From Chaunax sp. Z400 (Eukaryota; Chordata; Actinopteri; Lophiiformes; Chaunacidae), in contig CM075186.1 in NCBI GenBank assembly GCA_037577475.1, positions 27,991,334 to 28,055,333 of the forward strand: a stretch of 64,000 nucleotides of DNA. Direction: 5' to 3'. A program made the translations under genes and the position numbers. Numbering within the stretch: position 1 is the stretch's first letter; each line of letters begins with the position of its first letter. Shown here one piece after another: positions 41,393 to 54,954 of the stretch. The notes under the pieces were generated by a model. The model made no database searches, was not told where the DNA came from, and saw only the letters and a program-made list of their open reading frames with translations.

Positions 41393-43414
41393 CTGAATCT
41401 GAGAGAACAATGAGGAAGAGGACAGAGTAAAGTCAATTTTTACACAAGTTAAGATGAAGGAACACGCCTACATTATTGTGGAGAGAACTGTTCTTTGCCT
41501 GTAAAGTACTTTTGAATTTACAGGAGAAAACTAGTGACTAATGTTTCTCTGAAATCAGACAGGTTTTGCAGTTTGTATGGTTGTAAAATGAGTCACAACT
41601 GCAGTTTGTGACTTGCTGGTTTCACATTGCTTTTTAATGGACTTTAATGCTTTTGGCTGCTGACTGATGAGGAAAATCCCCATCCTGTAATGATGACAGT
41701 ATTTGAACAGAAACATAAAATATGAGATAGAACAAAAGTCCCCAGTCAGACTCAAATCAGTGAGCGGCGTGTGTTATATGGCATGTGTCTTAACCACCCA
41801 ACCAGTCTCAGTAACTCTGGCCCAGTTCTCTTTAACAGTGGATTTCACTATTGACTGGTGAAGTAGCAGCAACACAATCTGTACAAGGACAACATTGGCT
41901 GTTCAGATCATTTATACTGTGGCTGCAGACAGGAAGGCTTCATTTAGTCACAGTGCTTCCCCCTGCTGTGCCGTGTCTCACTGTCAGTGCCAGCCCCCGC
42001 TGTGAGTGGAACATCTGCTTTGAGCATGCATCAGCACAATTTTGCTCTCCTTATATGGAGGGAGGTCAGATATGCCTCACTGTTCTCAACTTGGATCTCT
42101 TTCCATGTCTAGGTTATTCCTAGTATGGAGTGTAACTCTATAAGGTCTAATTCTATAGCCTTCTTTTGTACATTGTATCATTATTTACATAATGTAAAAG
42201 TATGCATGCACACTGATGGTTGGAGAGAGATAACAGAGTTTATACATAAGCTCCAAGGTTGATTGATGCTTGATTTTAATGCTGCTTCCAGCTTCACTTC
42301 TTCACATTTCAGAGGGAAGTATTGAGTTATGTCACAATTATCCAACAGCTTTACTTACCAATTATTCACAAATTAACATGTAATAATGTACAGTGGCTGT
42401 AAAGTGAAGCAATTGGTTGTTTCATGTAAGTTCACTGAAATTAATGAGGAAATGTTTCATGTAAAGATGCCAAATATTTCATTTTTCCAGCTTCTCAAAT
42501 TAGAGGATTTAATCTTTTTAATCATTTTGAGATTTGAACTAAACAAAACACTGAGAAAGTTTTATTATTTTACAAATAAAACAATCACTTGAATTGATTA
42601 TTTAGGGAAATATTCAGCCGATGAATCAATTATTACCTCTGTGAAGGAAGCAATGTTTTCGCCAGTGTTGTTTTTTTTAATTTGTTTGTTTATTTGTTCA
42701 CCCGATTACACAACAGCGTGCAGTAGTGTACTGGATGTGAGGAGAGTCTGCCTGATAGAGCTGCCTGAGACACAGGCAGAGACACTGTCTGAGGATGAGT
42801 CTGGAAAGAAGCTGAAAATCTTGAATACTTGTATTTAAGTTTGAATTATTAGTTGTGTAAAAGTTGTTGTAATGGAAAACGTCATATGGGCTGTGGTCAC
42901 TGAGTGAAGTAACAGATGAGCAGCAGAGAGCATTGGTACAGTCATGTTCATCCACTTCCTTCCCACCTCGCTGACTCTCCTGGAGATAATAGTGACAGGC
43001 GACTAAATGATTTAGAATATATTTGTATATTTCTCTGGGTTTGAAACACTGACTGTAAAATAAAGTCACAATATCTTGATCGCCCCCTGGTGGCTGGCAG
43101 CTGCAGCAGCTCTAATCACTACGACCAGTCTGGCTCCAAATGATATCACCAGTGCAACATGGCAGCACTCATCCAGGATATGTTGACAGAACTGTTATAA
43201 AGCAGGAGGAAGTAGAGACGTGTCATTGTATGTTTATAAAATGAAAACCAATTGTGTTGGCCTAAAGATATGTATAATATAATAAGGTTTTGTTAGTTGT
43301 AATTATAGTTGATTCCATGCACCGGATTGAGAGAGACTGTTGTAAAAGCAAAGCCCATTCTGACTAGAATCATGCTCACAGTTTCATTTGGGTTCTCTGA
43401 AATCAGCTCCTTAC

Positions 43415-43545
43415 CTCTTCTCTCGCTGTGAGTCATTAACATCTTGACTGGTCATGATTCTGACTGGAGCCCAAATCTCCTGTACTGACAGATGAATGAG
43501 GCAGTAGGAGTTGACAAGCATCCCATCCTCACATCTCAGTTCCAC
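43415..43545 (-). CDS. Candidate exon of an unassigned minus-strand gene (43 codons)
   Basis: The segment has a good acceptor (TATTCAG) and donor (AG|GTAAGG) on the minus strand and is open throughout one frame: VELRCEDGMLVNSYCLIH followed by a segment containing QEIWAPVRIM and ending DSQREK. It ends in phase 2, which matches the start phase of the next candidate exon (41170-41392), so the two splice in frame. I do not recognise the family. It could be part of the same transcription unit as the LRR-like and coiled-coil segments downstream, or a chance open segment. Confidence 0.35.
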
Positions 43546-44418
43546 CTGAATAGACAAATGAAAATTTTATGTGTTTTCTGTGTTGCTACACTTCAGAGAT
43601 GGTAGCGGAGGTAGTAACAGGGCAAAGCACAGCAGTAGGACAAGACGGGGGTGTCAGGCTATAAGATTTAATAAGCAGCTAATAGCAGGTACCAGCTCAT
43701 TCAAAGAAAGTCAACCAAAATTATCTTCAAATTGGGCAGACAGCAGGAGATCCAGGAGCTCTGTTCTCCCAAACAGAGGATGAGATCAGCCACCATGTAA
43801 CAGGGAGGGTAAACAAGTGTTTCTGCCACGTTACTTCATTGTTTACGACATACTGAGCGATGATATGTAAGACATCACATAGACGCTGATGCTGCTGTGT
43901 TATGCGTGACAAATCTTTTGTTTGCAGAAAGCTGGCTCAGTAAATAAACACAAAACACTGGAGCGGTGTGATGCTTTTCTAAAAAAAAGCATCATAGAGA
44001 AGGGTCTTCATTGCAGCGCTATGGTGAGATCTCTGTGTAAAAAGGGCTATTGTCTAGTTAGTCATTCCATAAATTATTTACATTACATCATTATGATGGA
44101 AATTTAATCATCAAGATCACAAAGGCCAACATGGGAGAATCAGAGACTGAAGCATTGGATAGTTGCTGCTTCAGGTTGGAGTGCTGCTTGTGAATTTGTC
44201 TGCGTGGGACACACTGTCACATACAGTAGTAAAGTTGATGACATGTTACTACTTAAATATTACTTCTATTCTGAACTTTTAATGCACTCAGGCTTCTTCT
44301 AAGCTGTCACCTGCAGTTTAAGTCTAATGCGTTTAAAAGTAAAGCAACTTTAAAAACGCACATTTTTAACAACCCAATTTTTTCCTTTCACTTTTCACTT
44401 CAAGATCAAAACAAAATT

Positions 44419-45391
44419 CATGTTAAATCATGAATAACCATCATTTAGTCATAACATAGAAAGTCATTGGTGCATTTCAGAGTGAACGATGGTGTTGGTG
44501 AGATTTCTTTCTGCATGATTGAAAACACCTGGTCAAGGTGATAATTTACTGGGTCTAATTAATGTCCTAGAGAAACAACTGATGATGTCATGGCTTCCAC
44601 AAAACTTACATGACCAGACAGTTGGGATGCAGATGATGCTGATGGTCTGAACTCTGCAGACATGTGTAACACAGATGTTACAGATGTTATGGCTCATTGC
44701 ACAGTGGAGGCAGAAGTCCAGATTTGTATCGTCATCATGGGGAACGCTATCCTGCAGCATACATCCAGGAAGTGGACCGTTTTGGTGGTGGTGTCATGAT
44801 GTGGGGAGCCATTGCTAATGGATGATGGTCAGATCTTATCCACATCCACGGTACACTGACAGCTATCTGTTACCGAGATACGGTCCTAGGTCCACGTGTC
44901 ATTCTCAGGATACAGCAATCAGGCATCACCTTCATGCATGACAATGCCAGACCACATGTGGCTCATGTCTGTCAGGAGTAGCCTACCTGGAACAGAACAA
45001 TGTCGCTGTCCTTCCTTGGCCAGCATATTCACCAGATCTCAACCCAATAGAGCATCTGTGGGACGTTCAGGATCCCCAGGTGAGAGAGAGATCCTGCTCC
45101 AGCAACACATGAACAACTTGTCACAGCTCTGCAGGAAGAATGATGTCATCCTATAAGTCCAGAATAACATCTTATCCATTCAGGAGGTGTAAAGTAGTGA
45201 TAAATGCTGGAGGTGATCACACGTTACTGACTGTTGTTGTTCTCTGTCTCACCATCCACACTTTCTGACTTGTAAATACTAAGGCAACAATGAATAATTT
45301 GCACAAAAATGATTTTTCTGTACCGTTAAAGTGTGAATAAAGATGTGTGAACCATGATTTGATAGCTAATATGAACAGGATGGCATGAAAT
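44419..45391 (+). mobile_element. Tc1-like transposon copy A (degenerate)
   Basis: Plus-strand conceptual translation gives Tc1 transposase blocks: EVDRFGGGVMMWGAI (about 44770-44815), then FMHDNARPHVAHVCQE (about 44930-44985), followed in a shifted frame by the equivalent of the SPDLNPIEHLWD region (about 45030-45070). Frameshifts and stops are present. The first DDE aspartate context is poorly kept. The whole about 970 bp is matched by copy B at 50328-51154. Confidence 0.85.
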
Positions 45392-45399
45392 CCTACAGA

Positions 45400-48300
45400 A
45401 TTATGCATTTTCACTGTTGCTCAGTATAATATACAATGACCAACAACACTATCATGCTTATAATTAATGAATAAAAAATATAAAGTTGAGTTTAACGTTC
45501 ATTAAATAGAAATGATCACAGGTACAAAACGAGATGACCTTGATTTGTATGTGAAGCCTTTATGCTAGAACATGATGACTGTCCCTGCCTAACTGGAGGA
45601 GGCTGCGCTGATTAATCAGCCAAACCTCTAAATTGGTTCTCTACTAATTATAGTTGATTAGATAATGGAGATTTTGGGATGAGGGTTGTTACAATGTTAC
45701 TGAACTATTTTGCCTACAGATGTATCCCCAATGCTTTCACATTAGTACTGTATAGAGTGTTTACACACTGAACAAATCCTGAGAAACCCTGCACTACCAC
45801 CACCATTCATACATTATATCAAACCATGTCTGACCGGTGACACGAGCCCCGTCCAGAGGGAAAACTTCAAAACCTCCTGAGAGATGTCGTCTTCCATGAA
45901 GTGGATCTTATGATCTCTAATCCTTTCAAGGCTAGCTGACTGAGCTCAGACAACTCAGGTTGATACTGACTCAGCACATGTACTGCACAACGAGAGACAG
46001 TAAATCATCCGACTGTATCAAAATCTAACCAACAGTGAAATTTGCTGCTTTGGTTCTTTATACAATCAATGAAAGTTAATTGAAACTGGAAACGAACTGA
46101 TTATAAAATGTGTGGTTTTGGTGACGTTTTCTGTTCATGCATTAATTTTCATACTGTATTCAATCTTCTCTCATTTTCTAAAGGCTTATAAATACTTGTT
46201 GGGGTTTCCTCCCTGTGTAAAATGTCAACCTCAAGTTGAGCAGAGGTCAACTGGAATAATCTAAAACATGTGTGAGTGTGCACAAGTTCATTTCAAAGTG
46301 CACAAGTAGAACTTTATGATAAGAGTTCAACCCAAATCATTTGTTTAAATAGTAACTTTTTTTATGGTGTCCGACAGGAGCAAACATGCTACAAAGGCCA
46401 CAACACAACAGAAGTGTTTCCAGAGGACACTTCAAATTGAATCTGGATGCGTTTCTTCAATCCATTTATTCAACTCAATAAAAAATGACAAAAACAGCTA
46501 ATGTTATAATCACTAAATAAAGAGAAAGGTTATGTCAGAGGAAGGCGTTTGCCTTGGTCGGCCACCGTAAAAAACGTACATTTTAGCTCATTTTCCAACT
46601 GTTTTGGCTGCGGTTTGTAACTTAGGTTACTGGAGTCAGCTACCCATCAAAATGAGCTAAAATGTATGGTAGAAATGCATGGTATACTCTCGTTTGCATC
46701 GCTGTGGTACACAGTTTTTGGTTTATTTCTCTTTTTTTGCTTGTCTGTTTCTGGTTGGATGGAATTTGGGGGATGGTGGGGAGGGGAGGGAGAGAGGGTT
46801 TGCTGGTTATATGTTCTAAATGTTTGTTGCTTTGTATTAATAATAAAATCAATAAAGTTATGGTTGAGAAAAAAAGTATTGTAACTGTAAAATGTTATTA
46901 CTTGTTTAAAATGGTAAAAATAACCATAAAATACTAAAATAATATTCACAGTTTTGAACTATATGGTCATCCTGCAGTAATGTAATCCTGTAATACATTG
47001 TAAGGCAACTGAGAGGGCGGGACATGAAGTAGAGCTGACAAAACTCAAGCAGGACAAACAGGAAGGATGAAGCGATAAGGCCATGGATGATAAAAGAGAG
47101 AGGAAGTGGCAGAAATGGAGAGAGGGAGGGAGAAATAAAGAGTGAAAGAATAAATAAAGCAAAGAAGGAAAAATTAAAGGGAGACGGCACAATTTTTACA
47201 CATCAATGTAATTTTACATGTGTTGGAGAGCACAACTTTATATTAGGTGTGGTTTAGATCACGGTCGATCTTGAGAGCCAGATGCAACCTCCTAATCCCT
47301 TACGCTTACTGAGCATTGAGTGAACTTGTTTGACAAGGGCTTGAATGTCACAAATTTTATTACGTAAAAGTTCAGTTAGACTATTGGGTGTATTATGCTG
47401 GTGACATGGTGGTTGGGCCTTTGGCCACAAGCAACGATGAGAATCAAGAGGTGTGGTTGAATGACACAGGAGACGTTCTCACCAAAGACCTTTAAACAGA
47501 CACTGATGTGTAAAATTGGTGGAGTTCCCATTAAGTGAATCTGGTAGCTGCTTTGTATTTATGTCGTCCATTCAAGCAGACATCAACAGATTTTTTCCTG
47601 ATCCAGACTGACAGATGAGGACTGTCCGAGGTCACTCTGGACATCACAGACCCATAATCCCCATTAGGCTCTGAGTTGGTGAAAAAAAAAGGAAAGTTAA
47701 TATACAGCAGAATGTGCACAGTCACCCCTTTAACTTTTCTCACTAGCATGAATCACATTTAAGCGCATTTTGAAATATTTCATAACCTGGTGTTCTGCTC
47801 CCTCTGTCTGGGATCTGATCAGGTCACTTCCTGCTTCTGTTTGCCGTTCTTGGACTGACCCACACATTATCCAATGAGATGTCTTTCACCAGGAGTCGTC
47901 CCACCTTTTCAACAGTATACTCACCACAGCATCAATGCACTGCTCCCAGTGGTCTGTGGACAGGATAAATCATACAACACACATTAAATAAATTATTTGA
48001 TCTTTCTATGCAGAGAAAATTGTTCTTGTCTATGTGCAAAGCTGCAACACATAAGGACACAACACATGAGCTATAAATTTAATGTGCCGCACACAACAAA
48101 GTCAGATTGTTTATTGATTTATTTTACATTTAGTTGCAGTTTCAACATAATCTTTGCTGATAATGTACTGTTAATATATTATGACCCACACAAAATAGAT
48201 AGATTATGAAAAGTCATAGTACAAGAAACTAGATTATCTGGTTAGAAAAGGTCAAATAAAATGACTCTGGAATCCAAGATACTCACACCGGACTTTAAAT

Positions 48301-48930
48301 GCACCAGCAACTGGTTCTTATATTCAAGTGACCTTGTTTTGGCTCAGAATCAGCACTAAGAAGAGGGGTAACTCTTGTTATGTAATACTCAGTAAAAGAC
48401 ACATAGCTGAGATGCCGAATTTACTCCCACAATTACATCACTGTGGAATGAAAATGTCTCCATTCATTTGCAAGATGTGATGATTAAGAGATGATTGTTA
48501 ACTACCTGGGTTTCTCAGAGACACCGATTCTGTGGCTGGAGACTGTCTGGATTCAGCTGAACATCATACTGTTATCCAGGCCAGCACAAGGGCAGGTTTT
48601 TATTCTTAATAGTATGAGCAAATAGGTAGCACTATTCATTATTACAGGCCATGCAGTGAACAGAACAAATGCAGGACATCTGTTACCTTATTTATCTTAC
48701 AACCACACTTTATTTTTTTGTTTTATTTTATTGTATTTTCAATTTTAGGGCATTTCATGCTGCTATCTTTAGTAAGGACCTTAAAAAAATCTTTTTTAAA
48801 AAGGAAGGCCACCATCTGAAACGGTTGCTGCTACTTCATGAACTGCTGTGCCAGAACCTGCTTGCTTGCTGGCTGGCTGGCTGGCTGGCTAGCTGGCTGG
48901 TTGATTTATTTGTCAGCAAGATCACTTAAA
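45400..48930. other. Intergenic or intronic stretch, nothing firm
   Basis: Mostly AT-rich. Weak minus-strand exon-like pieces occur near 47920-47955 (a 29 bp segment, CCACAG to GTGAGT, reading HWEQCIDAV) and 47820-47905 (frame VEKVGRLLVKDISLDNVWV), but their phases conflict and they are not called as exons. Confidence 0.45.
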
Positions 48931-48939
48931 AGGTTATCA

Positions 48940-49370
48940 ACCAAATTTCACAAAATTTTGTAAGAAAGATTATAATCTGAAGCCTGCTTTCAAGTTTGCA
49001 TTTTCAGGCCCCCAAAACACCGTTGTCTTGTGAACGAATGGCCAAAACACAAGTAAAGTTTAGGATTAAATCGTTTTAGGATAAAACCGTTTTTCGCGTA
49101 AATGGCCTCAAAGATCAAATTGTAGTTGAAACTGTTGATTCAGTTTGGTGTCAAATTTGATGTTTCTTAAGAAGTTACTGAGCTAGATCCTAAAGAAAGC
49201 ACCGTAAGTGAAATATTGTCTTTCTTGAATAACTGTCAAATTAACAATGAAACCAATGTGATTCTAAATTCTAGAGGTAGGTTTTCATGGTCAATGAGTC
49301 GTATTATGAAGGTCGAACTATCATGGGACAATGACATAATGGGGAAACTAAGGTATCTTGGTGGGAGTTT
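48940..49370 (+). repeat. Dispersed repeat, third copy of the foldback-arm family
   Basis: AATGTGATTCTAAATTCTAG, GGTTTTCATGGTCAATGAGT and CTATCATGGGACAATGACAT repeat the arm sequence at 24930-25030. It is cut off at about 49370 by the LINE endonuclease fragment. A TGGC tandem run (48866-48900) precedes it. Confidence 0.65.
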
Positions 49371-49995
49371 GCACTCTCACCATTGGCAACTCCAGCTTGG
49401 AATAGAGTCCAACCCCTCTCGAGGAGCTTGGTTCTAGAACCCGTGCCATGTGTTGAGGTGAGCCCGACTATATCTAGCAGGTATCTCTCAACCTCACGCA
49501 CCAGCTGGGGTTCTTTCCCCACCAGAGAGATGACATTCCATGTCCCCAAAGCCAGTTTTGGCAGCTGGGGATTGGTCCAGCAGGGCCTCCGTCTTTGTCT
49601 GCCACCCGATCCACATTGCACTGGACCCCTATGATTCCTCCTGTGGATGGTGGGCCCACCGGAGGACGGACCCATGTGGCTCATTCGGGCTGTGTGCAGT
49701 CGGGCCCCATGGGTGAAGGCCTGACCACCAGGTGCTCACCGATGAGCCCCTCCCCCAAGCCTGGCTCCTGGGTGGGGCCCCGGTATCCTCGATCCGGACA
49801 AGGTAATCTGGATCCTGTTCTTATTCTTCATAAAGTTACAATGAACCGCTCTTAGTCTGGCCTGTCACCTAGGACCAATTTGCCGTGGGAGACCCTATCA
49901 GGGGCAACTTGCCCCCGGACAACACAGCTCCTAGGATCATTCGGACACTCAAACCCCTTCACCATGATAAGGTGGCAATTCATGAAGGATGTAAC
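49370..49995 (-). mobile_element. LINE 5' end with apurinic endonuclease start
   Basis: The minus strand reads KLALGTWNVISLVGKEPQL then REVERYLLDIVGLTSTH and LLERGWTLFQAGVANGE, the N-terminus of an AP-endonuclease-type LINE protein (family consensus begins TWNVRSL). About 300 bp of GC-rich leader lies to its right (49684-49995). The element stops abruptly at about 49370 against another repeat, so only the 5' end is present. Confidence 0.85.
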
Positions 49996-50327
49996 ACCAC
50001 ACACTTAACTGAACCGTAATGGTGATGCTTCAGAACCACATTCCAACTTTACATGATTCTTATAGTTTTGGAAACATATCCACACATAACATTGCGCTTA
50101 CAAATATGTGTTAGCGGAGTTATGCGCTCTTAGTTTCCTTATAGACCCTCATCAATAACTTTGCCTTATTTGATCAGTTAATAGACATTTTCGCTTTCAT
50201 ATACTGAGCAACAGCGGAAAGGCATAATTTTAAAAACCCTGAAATTTTTATTCACTAGCCCTAATCTACTGAAACAAACAATCATGTGATTCACTGAATA
50301 GACTTTTTTTAGTACCCACAACCAAAA

Positions 50328-51154
50328 CATGTTAAATCATGAATAACCATCATTTAGTCATAACATAGAAATAACAGTCATTGGTGCATTTCAGAGTAAA
50401 CAATGATGTTGGTGAGATTTTTCTCTGCATGATTGAAAAGACCTGGTCAAGGCCATAATTTACTGGGTCTAATTAATGTCCTAGAGAAAGAACTAACGAT
50501 GCGGCGATCCCTGAAAAAACTTAGGTGAACGCACAGTTGGGATGCTATGGTCTGAACTCTGCAGACATGAGCAGCACAGATGTTCCAGATGTTATGGCTG
50601 ATTGCAAAGTGGACGGAGATCATATTTAGTGACAAGTCCAGATTTAACTTGTACACAGCTGGTGGTCGTTTGTAACATCACCGCGGAGACCGCTATTCTG
50701 CCACATACATCCAGGAAGTGGATCGTTTGGTGTTGTTGTCATGAAGTGGCGCGGCACTCCTAATGGATGACGGTCAGAACTTGTCCACATTCACGGCCAT
50801 GACAATGTCCTCTATGGGACGATCAGGATCACCAGGTCAGAGAGAGAGATCCTGCTCCAGCAACACATGAACAACTTGTCACAGCTCTGCAGGAAGAATG
50901 ATGTCATCCTACAAGTCCAGATTAATGTCTTATCCATTCAGGAGGTGTAAAGTAGTGTTAAATGCTGGAGGTGATCACATGTTACTGACTGTTGTTGTTC
51001 TCTGTCTCACCATCCACACTTTCTGACTTGGAAACACTAAGACAAAAACCACTAATCTGCACAAAAATGATTTTTCTGTTTGGCTAAAGGACGAATAAAG
51101 ATGTGTGAACCATAATTTGCCTTTGATATTTCATATGAACAGGTTGGCATGACA
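50328..51154 (+). mobile_element. Tc1-like transposon copy B (internal deletion)
   Basis: The segment repeats copy A from GTTAAATCATGAATAACC to the GTTGGCATGA end, with many substitutions. It lacks most of the sequence between the TTCACGG block (about 50795) and the GACGATCAGGATCACCAGG block (about 50818), that is, the HDNARPHV-coding part. Non-autonomous and dead. Confidence 0.85.
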
Positions 51155-51159
51155 TAAAA

Positions 51160-54100
51160 AAGAGACACCAATGGTGGGGTTGGGAGACGATTCCCATAAA
51201 TGAAATAAAATTTAAAAATGATTAGAAATAGTCTAAGCCACAATTGTTAGATAAAGTCAGTCATGATCTAGTCACCCTCATGCTTCGTCTCCGAAACATT
51301 TGTGGAGCTTTGCAGCAAAGCGGCGTTTACAGCTTTCTCCTTAACGCCTGAAGAAGATGGAGACTGAACTGAAAACAAACATTAAAAAAATGGCTCATTC
51401 TAAAAGAGATAAAATGTACTTGAATTTAAACTAAAACCATGTAATTAAATTTGGGAATAAAAAAATGGGAACCCCTGCATTAAACCATGACTGAAGATCT
51501 GCCCTGTGACCTACTGGTTTAGTTAAGGGCTCTATTCCCTCAGGATCCATTGCAGGTAGTGAAGACATTTGAGTTATGGCCTAAACTGTTGTGCTGTATA
51601 ACTTCATTCATCTATATTATTACACACAAGACTATGGTAGCGGACAGTCTGACATTATGAGAGGAGATGACCAGTTATTTATATGATCAGTTAATTTATA
51701 GACATGCAGAAAATAAACTTTTGACTGTTTTAATAGACAATATAAATTTTGTTAAAACCCCTTCTTGCTCCACAACGAAAAATAATCAAAGATGATTTGT
51801 AATTTCACTTAGAGGTGCTGAACAAGGAGGACACCGACTCCGTCTCCTCATTCTGTATCCACCTCTGAGCTGCAGTCCCTTTCCTCCTCAGTTTTTAGAC
51901 AAAAATAGATCTTACCATGACTGGTCAAAGCTTTTCTGTACTATGCTGTCTCTTTTTGGTAACAGATCACTTGACTGGCTTTTTACAGAAGCTTCAACAA
52001 CTGTGTTGGGCCTCAAAACTCCTGCCCCCACCACACTACACCACTTGACCTCTGATCCTGCAGCCCCTCTCTTCCTTCTCAGAACCCTGACACCTATCTC
52101 ATTACATTGAGCTGGTGTAACCAGATCGATGCAGCACACCAAATGTTTTTAAGAAAAAATATTCTTTGCAATTTTAAATGATTCTTCAACACTGTTGTAC
52201 AAAATGAGAGGACGTCTATCCTCCAGGTGGGACACTACTAAATCCACTAAATTCATTTAGGAACTCAAATCAAACTCATAAATTGATGACACTGATTTTG
52301 TCATTTGGTTTTAAAAGACAGCTTTTGTTTGAATTCAGCCAAAGTAATCATCACGTTTGGTGAGCTTAAATCAATAGGAAAAGATGCCAGAATGTGTGTC
52401 ATACAAATGGTAGTTTTTATCTTTTTCTTCTTAAAATAACATAACTAGTGAGGCCCAAGCCTCTGACCAAGTGAGGTAAACTCTGGAGGGGGAGGGCTTC
52501 CCTGTGAGCCATCAATCACCTGCGTGCCCACTGAGACTGCATGGATGGGGAAACAGTCACTTGAGCATCAAAGGATCTTTGTTGCATTACAGGAGCCATT
52601 TTTTCTCTCAATTTCTGAATGAAGCATAATGAGCATCAAGCTAAATATGAGAGCATGTTTAACCAGCCTGCATCATCACTCAAGTGGCTGTCTGCAGCTT
52701 AGTACTCATTCAATACATTCAATATTTCATAACATTTATATTCACATAGTGATTAAATGAACACAATCAATAATGTGTTAATTTAGTTGACAGATATGTG
52801 TCAGACCAAACATTCAGTGGACATCGTGTTTAATGAATGAGGTTTGATGTACCTTATGATGTGCTGTTTCACTTCATGATTTGTTTTCCTCTCACCTGGC
52901 ATAGACTGGCATCGGTTGACTGCTCATCTGTGCAAACTTGACAACAAGGGGAGTAGAATCAGCAACCTTTCTTCATGATGTGAATCAGCTGTATTTGGCA
53001 GTACATTTGCACATACAAGGTATTTGACTTAGGTTTCCCTTTGCTCTCAAACTTAGCTGCAGTTCGAAGAACATTTTTAAGGTTGATATAGACATAAATA
53101 GGCTATATGGTAAAACAAGGAAAACAAATCTGAACAAGAAGAATTTAAAATAACATTTTCACTGTAAAGTGCATCCAAATAGGTGAAAAAAATCTGATAT
53201 GAATATATACAGTATGTAAAATAGTATAGTAGTTTGAGACTGCAGAGTGCTAAAAGTGCAGGAATAAATAAATATTGAACCTTGTTAACACTTACAGCAT
53301 TTCTCCTACAGTTAAAAGCAGCATTTAGTTTTGGTAAAAACACTATATTCATTTAAACAATATACAGTAAACCAATCCAGGATGAGGCATATCATGACGA
53401 CATGACCACTTCTTTCACCTACACACTGCAGTTTTTCAACGTACTCAGATTACATAATGGGGTACAACACAGGGCCCCTAACAAATGTGGCTCACAGAAC
53501 GATAACATGTGTTCCTTAGGGCAACCCAAGTTAGCAGACAGCTGGCTCACACTAACCACTAAATCAAACTGACTTTATAATGTAAACATCACAGAACCTG
53601 GAGTGTATTCAATTTATGTTTCAGGACAGAGTCACACTGCTGTGAAATCATGTTAATGTTTAAAACTAAAGCAACTTCAATTAAAGATAACTATTGTTCT
53701 TATAATTGTCTGATTATTCAGAAGACAAGCAGCTCTGTGTTTTGATGGAGCCTAGTATGCTTCCTAAGGATGAGATACCCACTAATTGTAATGTATAAAC
53801 TTTTATGTGTAAACTTTTGCACTTTCAATCAATGAAGTTTGAAATTAATTCAGAAAATTGAGAGTAGCATAACGACATATATAGAGAGTAATCCCACTCT
53901 ATAAAAAACTGATATCACTCTCCTCACTCAGCACAAGTAGGTTTATTTGGAGACAAGAATGTAACAAACAAGCAGAGAAAAAATCCCCCACCAGCATTTC
54001 ACAAGAAAAAGACCATAATGGCAACTATCATCCACATATTATGTGTTTGCTCTCTGACTGTAAGCTATCAATTTCAAACAAAGGTGAAATCCAGACATAA

Positions 54101-54510
54101 TATTAAAAACATAACCTGAAATGAAAGAATAAGCTGTTCGGCCATTTAAAGCTATCAATTTAAAGATTAACCAGCTATTTTTTTATAGCACCAAAGAACA
54201 CCAAAAACTTTTCTTCTGATGTTTTGAAATTTAACAGAGAACTCCACTGACTCTCAAAATATCAGTAATAAACTAAGAGGATGTTGAGCAATATACAATA
54301 AATACAATCATGCAATTAATGTTTATACTTTATGTGAATGATAATGCCAAAGCTTATTATTGGATGGATTGGATAATATCTAATCACTTTTTTTTATGTG
54401 AAACTAAAGATATATTCAGTATTTCTATAGAAATGCTACTTACTGTGCATTCTCCCAAATTTAGTGCCAGCCAAATATTTCAAATGCTTGAAGGACATAG
54501 CTGTCATTGC
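51160..54510. other. Region upstream of the myosin promoter, nothing recognised
   Basis: No exon, RNA gene or clear repeat was found. Muscle regulatory elements for the myosin gene may lie here. I found no perfect MEF2 consensus in the proximal few hundred bases. Confidence 0.5.
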
Positions 54511-54512
54511 AA

Positions 54513-54632
54513 CCATATTCGGTGTGTTAGCCTGCTTTAAGCTCTGCTTTGTAAGCAAACCAGACTGAATATAAGGAGCCCAAGAAGAGCTTCAGAGTGT
54601 GTGGTAGAAGACCAGTGAAGTTCCTGCTTGTG
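54513..54632 (+). promoter_or_regulatory. Probable myosin core promoter and non-coding exon 1
   Basis: A TATA box (TATAAG, 54570-54575) lies about 1 kb before the start codon exon. Roughly 30 bases downstream a short exon would begin near 54600 and end at 54632 with the donor GTGAGA. A CArG-like element CCATATTCGG (54513-54522, one mismatch to CC(A/T)6GG) sits just upstream, which suits a striated-muscle gene. Sarcomeric myosin genes normally have short 5' non-coding exons before the ATG exon, and the acceptor at 55619-55620 needs such a partner. A second non-coding exon may exist but was not identified. Confidence 0.45.
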
Positions 54633-54954
54633 GTGAGATTATTTGCTGTTATGTACTGTGCCATTGAATATCTTCCTCATTTTAGAAATTAGTTTACATA
54701 ATGTATTGTTATAAAAATAAAAATATGATGATTATTAAGACCTTTAGTCTCACACAAGATGAAATATATAACTTCCTTGTAACTTTGCAATATAATATGT
54801 GTCGACATGTTTTTCTCATTAATTTTTTGTTCCTGCACTGACAAAAACATATTGTCTTCAACAGGATTGTGGAATAAAACATTATTTTCACAAGGAGAGG
54901 GAGTAAGGTATGTACCATTGATTACTACTTACACATATGTATGAATATTATATG

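Noticed and set aside
47820..47960. Minus-strand pieces reading HWEQCIDAV and VEKVGRLLVKDISLDNVWV
   Set aside because: The 29 bp segment has good splice signals, but the adjoining frames conflict and run into stops; no partner exon fits.
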